Source of the DNA: QHCA01 sp038237645
GTDB taxonomy: Bacteria; Actinomycetota; Actinomycetes; Mycobacteriales; QHCA01
Assembly (NCBI GenBank): GCA_038237645.1
Contig: JBBRYN010000005.1
Coordinates: 1 to 64,000 of the forward strand
Direction: 5' to 3'
Length of the DNA stretch: 64,000 nt
The notes under the pieces were generated by a model, which had not been told where the DNA came from, did no database searches, and saw only the letters and a list, made by a program, of their open reading frames with translations. Shown piece by piece: positions 24,266-32,886 of the stretch. Position 1 is the stretch's first letter. Each line of letters begins with the position of its first letter. The translations under genes and the position numbers were made by a program.

Positions 24266-25039
24266 GTGGTGAGCGCCGTCATCCATTCCCGGATCAGCTC
24301 CGGCGTGGGCACCCTGACGCTTGACTCCCAACCCAACCGCAACGCGCTTTCGACGCGGTTGCTCGGCGAGCTGCTCGCGGCGTTGCAGGCTGCGCTGGCC
24401 GACCCAGCCGTCCGGGTCATCGTGCTCACCCACCTGGGCCGGGCCTTCTGCTCCGGCGCCGACCTCAAGGAGGCCCGTGGCGAGGCCACGGCGCACCCGG
24501 CCAGCGCCTTTCCGGACGTGCTCCAGGCACTCTGGGAGGCACCGAAGCCGGTGGTGGCCCGGGTGGCGGGCCCGGCGCGGGCCGGCGGCCTGGGGCTGCT
24601 TGGTGCCTGTGACGTCGTGGTGTGCGCCGACTCGGTCAGCTTCGCTTTCACCGAGGTCCGCCTCGGTGTCGTGCCCGCGATCATCTCGGCCAGCGTGCTG
24701 CCCCGGTTGGTCCCCCGTGCGGCGCAGGAGCTGTTCCTGACGGGTGAGACCTTCGACGCGCACCGTGCGGCGGAGATCGGCCTGGTAACGAGCGCCGTAC
24801 CCGCAGACCGCCTCGACGACGAGGTGGACAGGTATGTCGGCCTGCTGCTGCGCGGCGCTCCGGCCGCACTCGCGGCCACCAAGGCCCTGCTACGGCGGCA
24901 GCCGGTTCCGCGGCCGCAGGCAGCAGATCTGGCCGAGCTCTCGGCCCTGTCCCTGCGCCATTTCACCGGGGTCGAGGGCCAGGAGGGGATGGCGGCGTTC
25001 GCCCAGAAGCGCGACCCTCCCTGGGTGGCCGGACAGTGA
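24266..25039 (+). CDS. Enoyl-CoA hydratase/isomerase family protein
   Basis: 257 aa crotonase-fold protein. TLTLDSQPNRNALSTRLL is the family start, RAFCSGADLKEARG forms the first oxyanion region, and GGLGLLGACDVVVCADSVSFAFTEVRLGVVP the second, with the catalytic Glu candidate in FTEVRLG. The substrate cannot be told. Adjacent GTG codons at 24266 and 24269 are both possible; the latter lies six bases from a TAGGGT -10-like box, which is repeated at 24248-24253. The next gene overlaps its stop. Confidence 0.9.
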   Translation: MVSAVIHSRISSGVGTLTLDSQPNRNALSTRLLGELLAALQAALADPAVRVIVLTHLGRAFCSGADLKEARGEATAHPASAFPDVLQALWEAPKPVVARVAGPARAGGLGLLGACDVVVCADSVSFAFTEVRLGVVPAIISASVLPRLVPRAAQELFLTGETFDAHRAAEIGLVTSAVPADRLDDEVDRYVGLLLRGAPAALAATKALLRRQPVPRPQAADLAELSALSLRHFTGVEGQEGMAAFAQKRDPPWVAGQ

Positions 25040-25947
25040 GCGGGACGACGGCCCGCGCGGGTCGGCCTCGCCCCGATGCCCCCGCACCGGCCCGGCATCA
25101 TGGGGCGGTGAGCCTCCGGATCCGCCTGGTCGTCGCGCTGGTCGTGGCGATCGCCGTCGCCGCGGCGCTGGCCTTCGCCGGGGCCAGCGTGGCCAAGTGG
25201 GCGCGGCCGGCGCGATTCGCACCACCCGACGAGTGCGTGATCAACGCGCTGGGCCTCTCCGTCGCACTCGAACCGGAACAGGCCACCAACGCCGCGACGA
25301 TAGCGGCAGTCGGGCTGCGCCGCGGCCTGCCACCGCACGCGGTGACCGTGGCGCTGGCAACGGCGCTGCAGGAGTCCAAGCTGCGCAACCTGGACCACGG
25401 CGACATGGACTCGCTCGGCCTGTTCCAGCAGCGCCCGTCCCAGGGCTGGGGCACCCCGAGGCAGATCATGGATCCGCGTTACGCCGCCAACCGCTTCTAC
25501 GCCCGGCTCGCGCGCGTTCCCGGCTGGCAGGCGTTGCCGGTGGCCGAGGCGGCGCAGCGGGTCCAGCGCAGCGCTGACGGGGCCGCCTACGCCATCTGGG
25601 AGGGGCAGGCCCGATCACTTGCCGAAGGGCTCTCCGGCCGGGCCGGGGCCGCCGTCAGCTGCCGCATCCAGCACGCGGCCGGCGACCCGGCCACCCTGGC
25701 CGGCGAACTGCGCATCGACTACGGCGGGCATCCGGTCGACCACCCGATCGTGGATCCGGTCCGCGGCTGGGCAATCGCCGGCTGGCTGGTGACGCACGCC
25801 CGCAAGCACCGGCTGGTTCAGGTGAGCTACCTGGGACACACGTGGCAGGCCTCGACCGGCCACTGGGCCAAGTCTGTGCAAGCCGGGGCGGCCGACCGCA
25901 GGGTGCGCTATGTCGTCCGGCCGGTGTCCGCCACGCGGGCGCGCTGA
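25036..25947 (+). CDS. Secreted or anchored lysozyme-like protein of unknown function
   Basis: 303 aa. A basic N-terminus and one hydrophobic helix (about 26-50) anchor or export the protein. Residues 65-190 carry the conserved actinobacterial pattern ALQESKLRNLDHGDMDSLGL, FQQRPSQGWGTPRQI and AAQRVQRSADGAAYA; the ES...G...Q layout resembles the lytic transglycosylase/lysozyme core with the catalytic Glu in LQES. The C-terminal 110 residues are a separate beta-rich domain ending YVVRPVSATRAR. GTG at 25036 overlaps the upstream stop (GTGA); an alternative GTG at 25108 begins closer to the membrane helix. Activity is unproven. Confidence 0.75.
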   Translation: MSGTTARAGRPRPDAPAPARHHGAVSLRIRLVVALVVAIAVAAALAFAGASVAKWARPARFAPPDECVINALGLSVALEPEQATNAATIAAVGLRRGLPPHAVTVALATALQESKLRNLDHGDMDSLGLFQQRPSQGWGTPRQIMDPRYAANRFYARLARVPGWQALPVAEAAQRVQRSADGAAYAIWEGQARSLAEGLSGRAGAAVSCRIQHAAGDPATLAGELRIDYGGHPVDHPIVDPVRGWAIAGWLVTHARKHRLVQVSYLGHTWQASTGHWAKSVQAGAADRRVRYVVRPVSATRAR

Positions 25948-26576
25948 CGGTCCAGCACCTGGCGCGCCCAGGTATGCCATGCCGCCGGCAACTGGGCGGC
26001 CTCGAGCAACCCGGGGACGAGGTCCTTGCGGCCGGTCCGCGCGGCGAACGCGTCGGCAAGGGTGACCCCGTGCTCCGGTCGATCGACGACCTCGATCGGG
26101 TCGTCCGCGCCGACCTCCCCCGAGGTCACCACCCGTAGGTAAGCTCCCGGCCGGCCGCGAGCGACGAACCGCTTGATCAGGTCGGGTACGTCCCAGAATC
26201 CGGCGAAAACCTTGCAGGGGATACGCGGCTCCGACACCTCGAACACGGCATCGCCGATGCACCAGCGCTCGCCGATGAGTGCGGCGTTGACGTCGAGGCC
26301 CGCCGTCGTGAGGTTTTCGCCGAAGGCACCTGGGGGGAGCAGCCGGCCCACTTCCGTCTCCCACCAGCTGGCATCCTCGCGCGCGTAGGCGTAGGCAGCC
26401 TTGTCGACGCCACCGTGCGAGGGGTGAACCTGCTCGTCGCCGGTGACGCCGAGCGGGTGAACGGCGACCCGTCCGGCGACCGGGCGCTTGTCAATCGCTG
26501 TCCGGCCGGACGGCTCGTTGCCGTAAGGAACACGGACTGCCCGACCAGCGTTGACGGACAGGAGTCGAGCGGTCAT
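25908..26576 (-). CDS. MOSC-domain protein, YiiM-like
   Basis: 222 aa. The MOSC domain carries HGGVDKAAYAYAREDASWWE, GAFGENLTTAGLDVN, IGERWCIGDAVFEVSEPRIPC (the conserved cysteine) and VTSGEVGADDPI. Family members bind molybdenum cofactor sulphide or reduce N-hydroxylated compounds; YiiM is the closest named relative. The C-terminal helices follow the MOSC core. ATG overlaps the lepA stop (ATGA). The 3' end overlaps the convergent secreted-protein gene by 40 bp. Confidence 0.9.
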   Translation of the reverse strand: MTARLLSVNAGRAVRVPYGNEPSGRTAIDKRPVAGRVAVHPLGVTGDEQVHPSHGGVDKAAYAYAREDASWWETEVGRLLPPGAFGENLTTAGLDVNAALIGERWCIGDAVFEVSEPRIPCKVFAGFWDVPDLIKRFVARGRPGAYLRVVTSGEVGADDPIEVVDRPEHGVTLADAFAARTGRKDLVPGLLEAAQLPAAWHTWARQVLDRQRARVADTGRTT

Positions 26577-28375
26577 CGGGCTTCGATGTCGCTAGTGGAC
26601 AGTGCAGCGATGAATGCCTCCTGCGGCACCTCCACCCGGCCGATCGTCTTCATCCGGCGCTTGCCCTCCTTCTGCTTTTCGAGCAACTTGCGTTTGCGGG
26701 TGATGTCACCGCCGTAGCACTTGGCGAGGACGTCCTTGCGGATGGCCCGGATGTTTTCCCGGGCGATGACCCGCGAGCCGATCGCCGCCTGGATCGGCAC
26801 CTCGAACTGCTGCCGCGGGATCAGCTTGCGCAGCTTGCCCGTCATCGCCGTGCCGTAGGCGTACGCCTTGTCCTTGTGCACGATGGAGCTGAACGCGTCG
26901 ACCGGCTCGCCCTGCAGCAGGATGTCGACCTTCACCAAGTCGGCGACTGCATCTCCGGCGGGTTCGTAGTCGAGGCTGGCATAGCCCCTGGTGCGTGACT
27001 TGAGCTGATCGAAGAAGTCGAAGATTATCTCGCCGAGCGGTAGCGTGTAGCGCAGCTCGACCCGGGACTCGGACAGGTAGTCCATGCCCTGCAGGGCGCC
27101 ACGCCGCGACTGACAGAGCTCCATGATCGCCCCGATGTATTCGCTCGGCGCGATGACCATGGCCTTGACGACGGGCTCACGCACGTCGGCGATCTTGCTC
27201 CCGGGCCAGTCGCTGGGGTTGGTGACGGTGATCACCGCACCGTCCTCCATCGCCACCGTGTAGACGACGTTGGGAGCCGTGGAGATCAGGGTCAGGCCGA
27301 ATTCGCGCTCGAGCCGCTCGCGGACGATTTCCATGTGCAGCAGGCCGAGGAAGCCACAGCGGAAGCCGAATCCCAGCGCGGCCGAGGTCTCCGGCTCGTA
27401 GACCAGCGCCGCGTCGTTGAGCTGCAGCTTGTCGAGAGCGTCGCGCAACTCGGGATACTCCGACCCGTCGACCGGGTAGAGGCCCGAATAGACCATCGGC
27501 AACGGATCGCGATAGCCGCTGAGGGCCACCGTGGCCGCGCCCTTCTCGGTGGTCAGGGTGTCGCCCACCCGGGCCTGCCGGACGTTCTTGACCCCTGGGA
27601 TGACATAGCCGACCTCGCCGACCCCGAGCAGTTCGCGGGGCTTGGGCTCGGGGGAGATGACGCCAACCTCCAGCACCTCGTGGGCGTTGCGGCTGGACAT
27701 CATCAGCCCACGGTCGCGAGTGGTCAGGTGCCCGTCGACCACCCGTACATAGGAGATGACACCGCGATAGGCGTCGTAGACGCTGTCGAAGATGAGCGCC
27801 CGCAGTGGGGCGTCCGGGCTCCCGGAGGGAGCGGGCACGGCGGCCACGATCTTGTCGAGGAGGTCGCGAACGCCCTCGCCGGTCTTGGCGCTGACCCGGA
27901 GCACGTCGTCCGGCGCGCAGCCGATGATGTGCGCGATCTCCGCCGCGTAGCGGTCCGGTTGAGCGGCCGGCAGGTCGATCTTGTTGAGCACCGGAATCAC
28001 CTGCAGGTCGTTGTCCAGGGCCAGGTAGAGGTTGGCCAGCGTCTGCGCCTCGATGCCCTGCGCCGCATCGACCAGCAGCACCGCGCCCTCGCAGGCGGCT
28101 AGGGAACGGGAGACCTCGTAGGTGAAGTCGACGTGCCCCGGGGTGTCGATGAGGTTGAGCACGTGCCCGTCCCAGGGCAGCCGGACGGCTTGGGCCTTGA
28201 TGGTGATCCCGCGCTCTCGCTCGATGTCCATCCGGTCGAGGTATTGCGCCCGCATCTGCCGCACGTCGATGACGCCGGTCAACTCCAGCATCCGGTCGGC
28301 CAGCGTCGACTTGCCGTGGTCGATGTGGGCGATGATGCAGAAATTCCGGATCCGGGCAGGATCGGTGTAGGGCAC
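26573..28375 (-). CDS. lepA: Elongation factor 4 (LepA)
   Basis: Ribosome-associated GTPase that back-translocates or remodels stalled initiation complexes. 600 aa. AHIDHGKST P-loop (16-24), RERGITIKAQAV switch I, DTPGHVDF, NKIDLPAA, and the unique C-terminal LepA domain (GDITRKRKLLEKQKEGKRRM near the end). The GTG at 28375 gives the usual short N-terminus. Co-transcribed with the MOSC gene downstream. Confidence 0.97.
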   Translation of the reverse strand: MPYTDPARIRNFCIIAHIDHGKSTLADRMLELTGVIDVRQMRAQYLDRMDIERERGITIKAQAVRLPWDGHVLNLIDTPGHVDFTYEVSRSLAACEGAVLLVDAAQGIEAQTLANLYLALDNDLQVIPVLNKIDLPAAQPDRYAAEIAHIIGCAPDDVLRVSAKTGEGVRDLLDKIVAAVPAPSGSPDAPLRALIFDSVYDAYRGVISYVRVVDGHLTTRDRGLMMSSRNAHEVLEVGVISPEPKPRELLGVGEVGYVIPGVKNVRQARVGDTLTTEKGAATVALSGYRDPLPMVYSGLYPVDGSEYPELRDALDKLQLNDAALVYEPETSAALGFGFRCGFLGLLHMEIVRERLEREFGLTLISTAPNVVYTVAMEDGAVITVTNPSDWPGSKIADVREPVVKAMVIAPSEYIGAIMELCQSRRGALQGMDYLSESRVELRYTLPLGEIIFDFFDQLKSRTRGYASLDYEPAGDAVADLVKVDILLQGEPVDAFSSIVHKDKAYAYGTAMTGKLRKLIPRQQFEVPIQAAIGSRVIARENIRAIRKDVLAKCYGGDITRKRKLLEKQKEGKRRMKTIGRVEVPQEAFIAALSTSDIEAR

Positions 28376-28504
28376 GTAGTCAGGTCTCTCTCAGGTACGC
28401 CATGGGGTGATCCTCATCGTCGCATGCCGGTCGCCCCAGCCCTGTCCATGAGCCGGCTTCAGCCACGGCCGCACCGAGGACGTTGCCGGCCAGGCTCGGC
28501 GGCT

Positions 28505-28533
28505 TTGAGCGTGTGACAACCCGCTGGTACCCT
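28505..28533 (+). promoter_or_regulatory. rpsT promoter
   Basis: TTGAGC (28505-28510), a 17-bp spacer, and TACCCT (28528-28533) form a clear housekeeping promoter. Transcription should start near 28540, leaving a leader of about 68 bases before the GTG. That leader holds several short GC-rich repeats (GCGGCACGACCCGCAACGCG, about 28545-28564) able to fold; S20 is known to autoregulate in other bacteria. Confidence 0.6.
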
Positions 28534-28607
28534 GTGGGGACGACGCGGCACGACCCGCAACGCGGGCGCCGCCCTGCCCATCCCCGACAGTTTTCGAGGC
28601 CTCGCGC

Positions 28608-28868
28608 GTGGCGAACATCAAGTCCCAGATCAAGCGCAACCGGACCAACGAGCAAGCCCGAGTACGCAACAAGTCGGTGCGCTCGTCGGTCAAGACAGCG
28701 GTGCGCCGCTTCCGCGACGCCGCCGCCGCAGGTGACGCCGACGCGGCAGCGGCCGAGCTTCGGGTCGCCGGTCGCGCCTTGGACAAGGCCGCGAGCAAGG
28801 GCGTGATCCACCCCAACCAGGCGGCGAACAAGAAGTCGGCCATGGCACGCCGGGTCGGCGCGCTCTAG
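28608..28868 (+). CDS. rpsT: Small ribosomal subunit protein bS20
   Basis: Binds 16S rRNA early in 30S assembly. 86 aa, rich in Lys/Arg/Ala, all-helical: ANIKSQIKRNRTNEQARVRN start and the conserved GVIHPNQAANKKSAMARRV end. Starts with GTG behind a weak purine-rich site. It is divergent from lepA and overlaps the next convergent gene's stop by four bases. Confidence 0.97.
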   Translation: MANIKSQIKRNRTNEQARVRNKSVRSSVKTAVRRFRDAAAAGDADAAAAELRVAGRALDKAASKGVIHPNQAANKKSAMARRVGAL

Positions 28869-29440
28869 CGGTCGCGGTTAAGCGAGTCGGCCGCCAGCTT
28901 CTCCGAGAGCAAGTCACGAGACGTCGGCTTGCAGGGTGCCTTTCCCGGCCGTGAACCGGTCGGCGGGCCGGAGGCCTCCGGCGGGGTGATCCCGGACCGC
29001 TCCGGTGGCACTCGCCGCTGCTGAGCGGCCCATTGCTGCTGGGTCGCCCACTGCTGGGTCGCCCACTGCTGGTCTGCGACCCGCTGCTGCTCAGCGACCC
29101 GCTGTTGCTCAGCGACCCAGTGCTGTTGTGTGACCCGCGGCTGCTGCGCCAATCCCTGCTGCCGGGCGAACCCCTGCTGTGCTACTTGCGGCTGCGCCCG
29201 CGCTGGTCGTCTCGGCCGGGCCAAGGCACCGGCCACCACGTCGTTCATCTTCACCGCTGCCGCCACGGCCACCGGGAGCACGATCACCACCCAGGGATTG
29301 ACCAGCATGGCCAGCGCAAGCAGTCCGGACAGCACCAGCGTGCCCTCCAGGAAGAGGAAGCAGCTCACCACGCCGGGCTTGATGTGCTTGAGTCGGAGCA
29401 TGCGCGCGTAGAAGGGCGGGCGCGCCGGGTCGGTCTTCAC
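28865..29440 (-). CDS. Membrane protein with a Gln-rich repetitive cytoplasmic tail
   Basis: 191 aa. The N-terminal 75 residues match the conserved actinobacterial gene next to holA: PPFYARMLRLKHIKPG, two hydrophobic segments (about 23-42, 47-63) and KMNDVVAGA. The remaining tail is low-complexity, dominated by six-residue units such as VAEQQR, VADQQW and ATQQW at about 95-140. Function unknown. ATGA overlap with the holA stop shows it is the last gene of the comEA-comEC-holA run. Confidence 0.75.
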   Translation of the reverse strand: MKTDPARPPFYARMLRLKHIKPGVVSCFLFLEGTLVLSGLLALAMLVNPWVVIVLPVAVAAAVKMNDVVAGALARPRRPARAQPQVAQQGFARQQGLAQQPRVTQQHWVAEQQRVAEQQRVADQQWATQQWATQQQWAAQQRRVPPERSGITPPEASGPPTGSRPGKAPCKPTSRDLLSEKLAADSLNRDR

Positions 29441-30402
29441 GACCGCATCCGTTCAGCGGCAACGGCCAGCACTGCCCGCTCGAGTGCATACCTCGGGTCG
29501 CCGGCAACGCCCTTCACATCGGCGTTGAGGTCCGCCGCCAACCCCATGGCGCGGCCGAGACTGTCAGCGGACCATCGACGGGCCTGGCGTTGAGCCCGCT
29601 CCACCTTCCACACCGGCAGCTTCAGGGCCGCGGCGAGGGCGTAGCCGTTGGCCTGGCGGACGGCGGCTACCCGGGACACCGTACGGATGCCGTCGGCAAC
29701 GGCATCGGCAATCGGCACCGGGTCGACACCCAGCGAGAGAGCCCACCGCAGCAGCGACAATGCCCCGGCGACATCGCCCACGAGGGCATGGTCGGCGACG
29801 GCGAACCCCGTCACCTCGGCCCGGCCCCGGTGGCAGCGGGCGACTGCCGCGACATCGACCGCGCCTCCGGTGTCGCTGACCAACTGCGCGCAGGCGGAAG
29901 ACAGCTCTCGCAGGTCGGCACCCACAGCGTCGAGAAGCGCCTGTGCGGCGGCCTCGTCGATGGACCCACCGGCCCCACGCACCTCCTCGCGCACGAAACT
30001 CAGCCGCTCGGACGGGCGCCGCAGCCTGGCGCACAATACGACCACCGCGCCGGCCTTGGTCAGGCTGTCGGCCAGACCCTTGCCCTTGGCCCCGCCGGCG
30101 TGGGTCACGACCAGCGTGACTTCGGCAGGGAGATCGGCGGCCTGGGCGAGCAGTGCAGCGGCGACGTCCTTGGTCGCGTCCTGGCCGTCGCGAACGACGA
30201 CCACCCGCCGGCCGCCGAACAAGGATGGGCTGAGCAACTCGGCCAGCCCGCCCGCGGTGATCTCGGCGGCAGGCAGGTCGTGCACTTCCGCGTCGGGGTC
30301 GGCTGCCCGGGCGGCGGACAGCACCGCTGTGACCGCCCGTGCCACCAGCAGTTCCTCGTCGCCGGCGACGAGGCGCAGTGGCGCGAGCAGGTCAGACGGC
30401 AT
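29437..30402 (-). CDS. holA: DNA polymerase III delta subunit (clamp loader)
   Basis: Opens the beta sliding clamp during replication. The HolA part is 321 aa from the ATG at 30402: PLRLVAGDEELLVARAV start, VVVVRDGQDATKDVAAALL, and the C-terminal helical domain ending in ADLNADVKGVAGDPRYALERA (the latter two read in pieces). A weak -10-like GACGAT ends seven bases before this ATG, compatible with an independent leaderless start. There is no stop codon between comEC and this start, so it is also the C-terminal third of a continuous 1149-codon frame; see that entry. Confidence 0.93.
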   Translation of the reverse strand: MPSDLLAPLRLVAGDEELLVARAVTAVLSAARAADPDAEVHDLPAAEITAGGLAELLSPSLFGGRRVVVVRDGQDATKDVAAALLAQAADLPAEVTLVVTHAGGAKGKGLADSLTKAGAVVVLCARLRRPSERLSFVREEVRGAGGSIDEAAAQALLDAVGADLRELSSACAQLVSDTGGAVDVAAVARCHRGRAEVTGFAVADHALVGDVAGALSLLRWALSLGVDPVPIADAVADGIRTVSRVAAVRQANGYALAAALKLPVWKVERAQRQARRWSADSLGRAMGLAADLNADVKGVAGDPRYALERAVLAVAAERMRS

Positions 30403-32886
30403 GGCGCCTATCGTCGCATGACTCCGCCCCGGTGGCTCCCCCGCCGGAAGGGTCTTTTGTGGACATCCCGCGGGACGAGCCACGAGTCTTGAGTGGCGGC
30501 CTGTGACGACAAGTGACGGACCAGTTGCGACAGGTGGCGATCGGCCCCCTTGCCTGCGGATGCCGCGGCTGCGGGTCTGCTGCCCACCGCCCGCGACCAC
30601 GTACAACTTGCCCGCCCGAACCGCCACCGCGAGATCACCGTCGCGATCGGTACGCCCGATCAGCGCGCCCAACCGCTGCATCCGCGCCAGCACGGACGGT
30701 GAGGGATGGCCGTAAGGGTTGCCGGCTCCAACCGAGACGAGCGCCGCCAGTGGGCGAACCCGATCAACGAAACGCGGATCACCATGGGCCGATCCGTGGT
30801 GTGGGACCTTGAGGACATCGGCGCGCAAGTCGTCACCGCTGGCGAGCAGGGCATCTTGTGCCTCGATCTCCGCGTCACCGGCCAGTAGCAGTGTGCGACC
30901 GGCAACGCGCACCCGCAGCACGATGGAGCTGTTGTTGGGATCGGACCGGGTGCCGTGGAACGCCGCGAACGGACCCAGCTCCTCGAGTTGGACGGCACCG
31001 ATGTTGCGACGGCCCCCCACGCGGGACGGCAGCACGGCGATGCCGGCCACGTGCGCTTGACGTTCGAGCTCGACCCAGGCATGCGCCGGCTCGTGCGACG
31101 GCCCCACCTCGATCGCGGCGACAGTCCGGCCGCGCAGGACGCCAGCCAAGCCCCCGATGTGGTCCACGTGCAGGTGCGAGATGACCAACAGCGGGATTCG
31201 CCGGATACCGAGCCGGCGCAGGCAACGGTCGGCCCCGACCGGATCAGGTCCGGTGTCGACCACCACCGCCGTCTGGGGCCCTGCGTTGAGCACCAGTTCG
31301 TCGCCCTGCCCAACATCGCAGGCGACCATCACCCAGCCTGCCGGCGGCCAGCCTGGCGCAACAGCACGCAACGGCAGCACCACGACTGCGAAGACGCAGC
31401 CGGCGCACAGTGCGACTCGCCGCACGCTGGGGACCCGGGCGATCAGGAGCCCCCCGCAGAGGAAGCCGGCCAGCACGAGCCCGCCGATCGGTCCGGCCGG
31501 CCAAGGCACCGATCCGCCGTCCACCCGTGCGCCGTGCTCGGCCACCGCGACGAGCCAGGCGGTCGGCACTCCGGCGATCCGGGCCAGCCCGGCCGCCGCC
31601 TGTGGCCACACTCCCGATAGGACGGTCGCCCCGATACCCAGCAGGGTGGCGGGCGCGACAGCAGGGACGGCGAGCAGGTTGGCCGGCACGGCGACGAGGC
31701 CCACTTGCCCGCCGAGGGCCGCCAGCACCGGCGCGCAGGCGACCTGGGCGGCTGCCGGCACGGACAGGGCGGCCGCGACAGCCCGCGGCAGCCCCCGGCG
31801 CTGCAAGGCGTCGCGCCAGGGTGGCGCGAGGACGAGCAAGCCGGCAGTGGCGAGCACTGACAGCGCAAAGCCGGCCGATCCGGCCAGCGCCGGGTCGAGG
31901 AGCACGAGCACCAGCACTGTCGCGCAGAGACCGGGGAGCGCCGCGCCGACCCGGCCGATTGCCAGTGCGAGCAATGCCAGGGCCCCCATCACCGCGGCTC
32001 GCAGGACGCTCGGCGAAGGCCTTGCCAGCACGACGAATCCGATGAGCGCCGCGGCCGCGAGCACTGCCGCCGCGCGAGGCCCGGCCCTGAACCGACGGGC
32101 CAGCAGCAGCACCGCGCCGCAGACGACGGCACAGTTGGTGCCGCTGACGGCGACCAGATGGGTCAAACCGGTGGTGCGGAAGTCGGCTGCCACGGCGGGA
32201 TCGAGCCCCGTGGTGTCGCCGATCACCAGACCCGGCAGCAGGCCACGCTCCTTGGCCGGCAAGCCGCTGCAAGCTGTCCGCAGACCCGACCGCAGCCGGC
32301 CGGCAAGGCGCTGCAACCGCGAGGGCGCCCCTGTGGCCGTCGGTGGACCGCGTGCCGACAGCACCGCAACCGTGAGGTCGCCCGGCCCGGCGATTCCTAG
32401 CCGTCCCTCGGCCAGCACCCGTTGGCTGGGCAGGAGCCGGGCCCACTTCCGATCGCTGGCCAGCACCAGGAGTCGGCCGCCGACCGCGAGAGTTCGGCCG
32501 GCCGCCGTTACCTCGACGGCCCGAGCCGCGACCGATAACTGCGGCGGGCCGAACGCCGGTCGCCGGCCGACGGGCCGGGCATCGTCGGTCACCACCAGGG
32601 CGACAGTGACGGCCGCGTGCTGCCGTCCCAGCGCCGCAAGTGGGTTGGTGTCCCGCGACCAGACCCGCAGCCCGGTGCCCGCGGCACCGGCGGCGACGCC
32701 GAGCAGCACCAGAGCCAGGGCAGCAGACCCCGGCCACCGGACGGCCGCAACGACGACGAGGCCGATCAGGGAAGCTGCCGCAACGATGGCGGCGACATGG
32801 GCGCGCTGACCGAGGCAGGCCAGCGTGACCAGCCAGGCGCCGCCTGCTGCACCGCCGAGGCGCAGATCCAGCCCCTGTCCGATCAC
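29437..32886 (-). CDS. comEC: ComEC/Rec2 competence protein, reading frame continuous with holA
   Basis: The frame runs 1149 codons. Residues about 1-480 are the ComEC membrane part: a DUF4131-like start, then the Competence domain with FRTTGLTHLVAVSGTNCAVV and ten or so hydrophobic segments. Residues about 515-765 are a metallo-beta-lactamase domain with ISHLHVDHIGG (HxHxDH) and VLKVPHHGSAHG. ComEC forms the DNA-uptake channel. ComEC-like sequence ends near DRDGDLAVAVRAGKLYVVAG; 50-60 Arg/Pro/Gly-rich residues follow with no stop, then HolA from residue 829. The GTG at 32886 overlaps the comEA stop. A real fusion, a lost comEC stop or a frameshift in the sequence are all possible; the ComEC call itself is firm. 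Confidence 0.85.
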   Translation of the reverse strand: MIGQGLDLRLGGAAGGAWLVTLACLGQRAHVAAIVAAASLIGLVVVAAVRWPGSAALALVLLGVAAGAAGTGLRVWSRDTNPLAALGRQHAAVTVALVVTDDARPVGRRPAFGPPQLSVAARAVEVTAAGRTLAVGGRLLVLASDRKWARLLPSQRVLAEGRLGIAGPGDLTVAVLSARGPPTATGAPSRLQRLAGRLRSGLRTACSGLPAKERGLLPGLVIGDTTGLDPAVAADFRTTGLTHLVAVSGTNCAVVCGAVLLLARRFRAGPRAAAVLAAAALIGFVVLARPSPSVLRAAVMGALALLALAIGRVGAALPGLCATVLVLVLLDPALAGSAGFALSVLATAGLLVLAPPWRDALQRRGLPRAVAAALSVPAAAQVACAPVLAALGGQVGLVAVPANLLAVPAVAPATLLGIGATVLSGVWPQAAAGLARIAGVPTAWLVAVAEHGARVDGGSVPWPAGPIGGLVLAGFLCGGLLIARVPSVRRVALCAGCVFAVVVLPLRAVAPGWPPAGWVMVACDVGQGDELVLNAGPQTAVVVDTGPDPVGADRCLRRLGIRRIPLLVISHLHVDHIGGLAGVLRGRTVAAIEVGPSHEPAHAWVELERQAHVAGIAVLPSRVGGRRNIGAVQLEELGPFAAFHGTRSDPNNSSIVLRVRVAGRTLLLAGDAEIEAQDALLASGDDLRADVLKVPHHGSAHGDPRFVDRVRPLAALVSVGAGNPYGHPSPSVLARMQRLGALIGRTDRDGDLAVAVRAGKLYVVAGGGQQTRSRGIRRQGGRSPPVATGPSLVVTGRHSRLVARPAGCPQKTLPAGEPPGRSHATIGAMPSDLLAPLRLVAGDEELLVARAVTAVLSAARAADPDAEVHDLPAAEITAGGLAELLSPSLFGGRRVVVVRDGQDATKDVAAALLAQAADLPAEVTLVVTHAGGAKGKGLADSLTKAGAVVVLCARLRRPSERLSFVREEVRGAGGSIDEAAAQALLDAVGADLRELSSACAQLVSDTGGAVDVAAVARCHRGRAEVTGFAVADHALVGDVAGALSLLRWALSLGVDPVPIADAVADGIRTVSRVAAVRQANGYALAAALKLPVWKVERAQRQARRWSADSLGRAMGLAADLNADVKGVAGDPRYALERAVLAVAAERMRS

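Noticed and set aside
30408..30638. A 76-codon minus-strand frame at the comEC-holA junction
   Set aside because: It overlaps the ComEC C-terminus in another frame; considered as a frameshifted ComEC end, but it shows no ComEC-like tail.
29590..32809. Long plus-strand frames opposite comEC and holA
   Set aside because: Both opposite strands of this GC-rich pair stay open by bias; they lack start signals and family matches.
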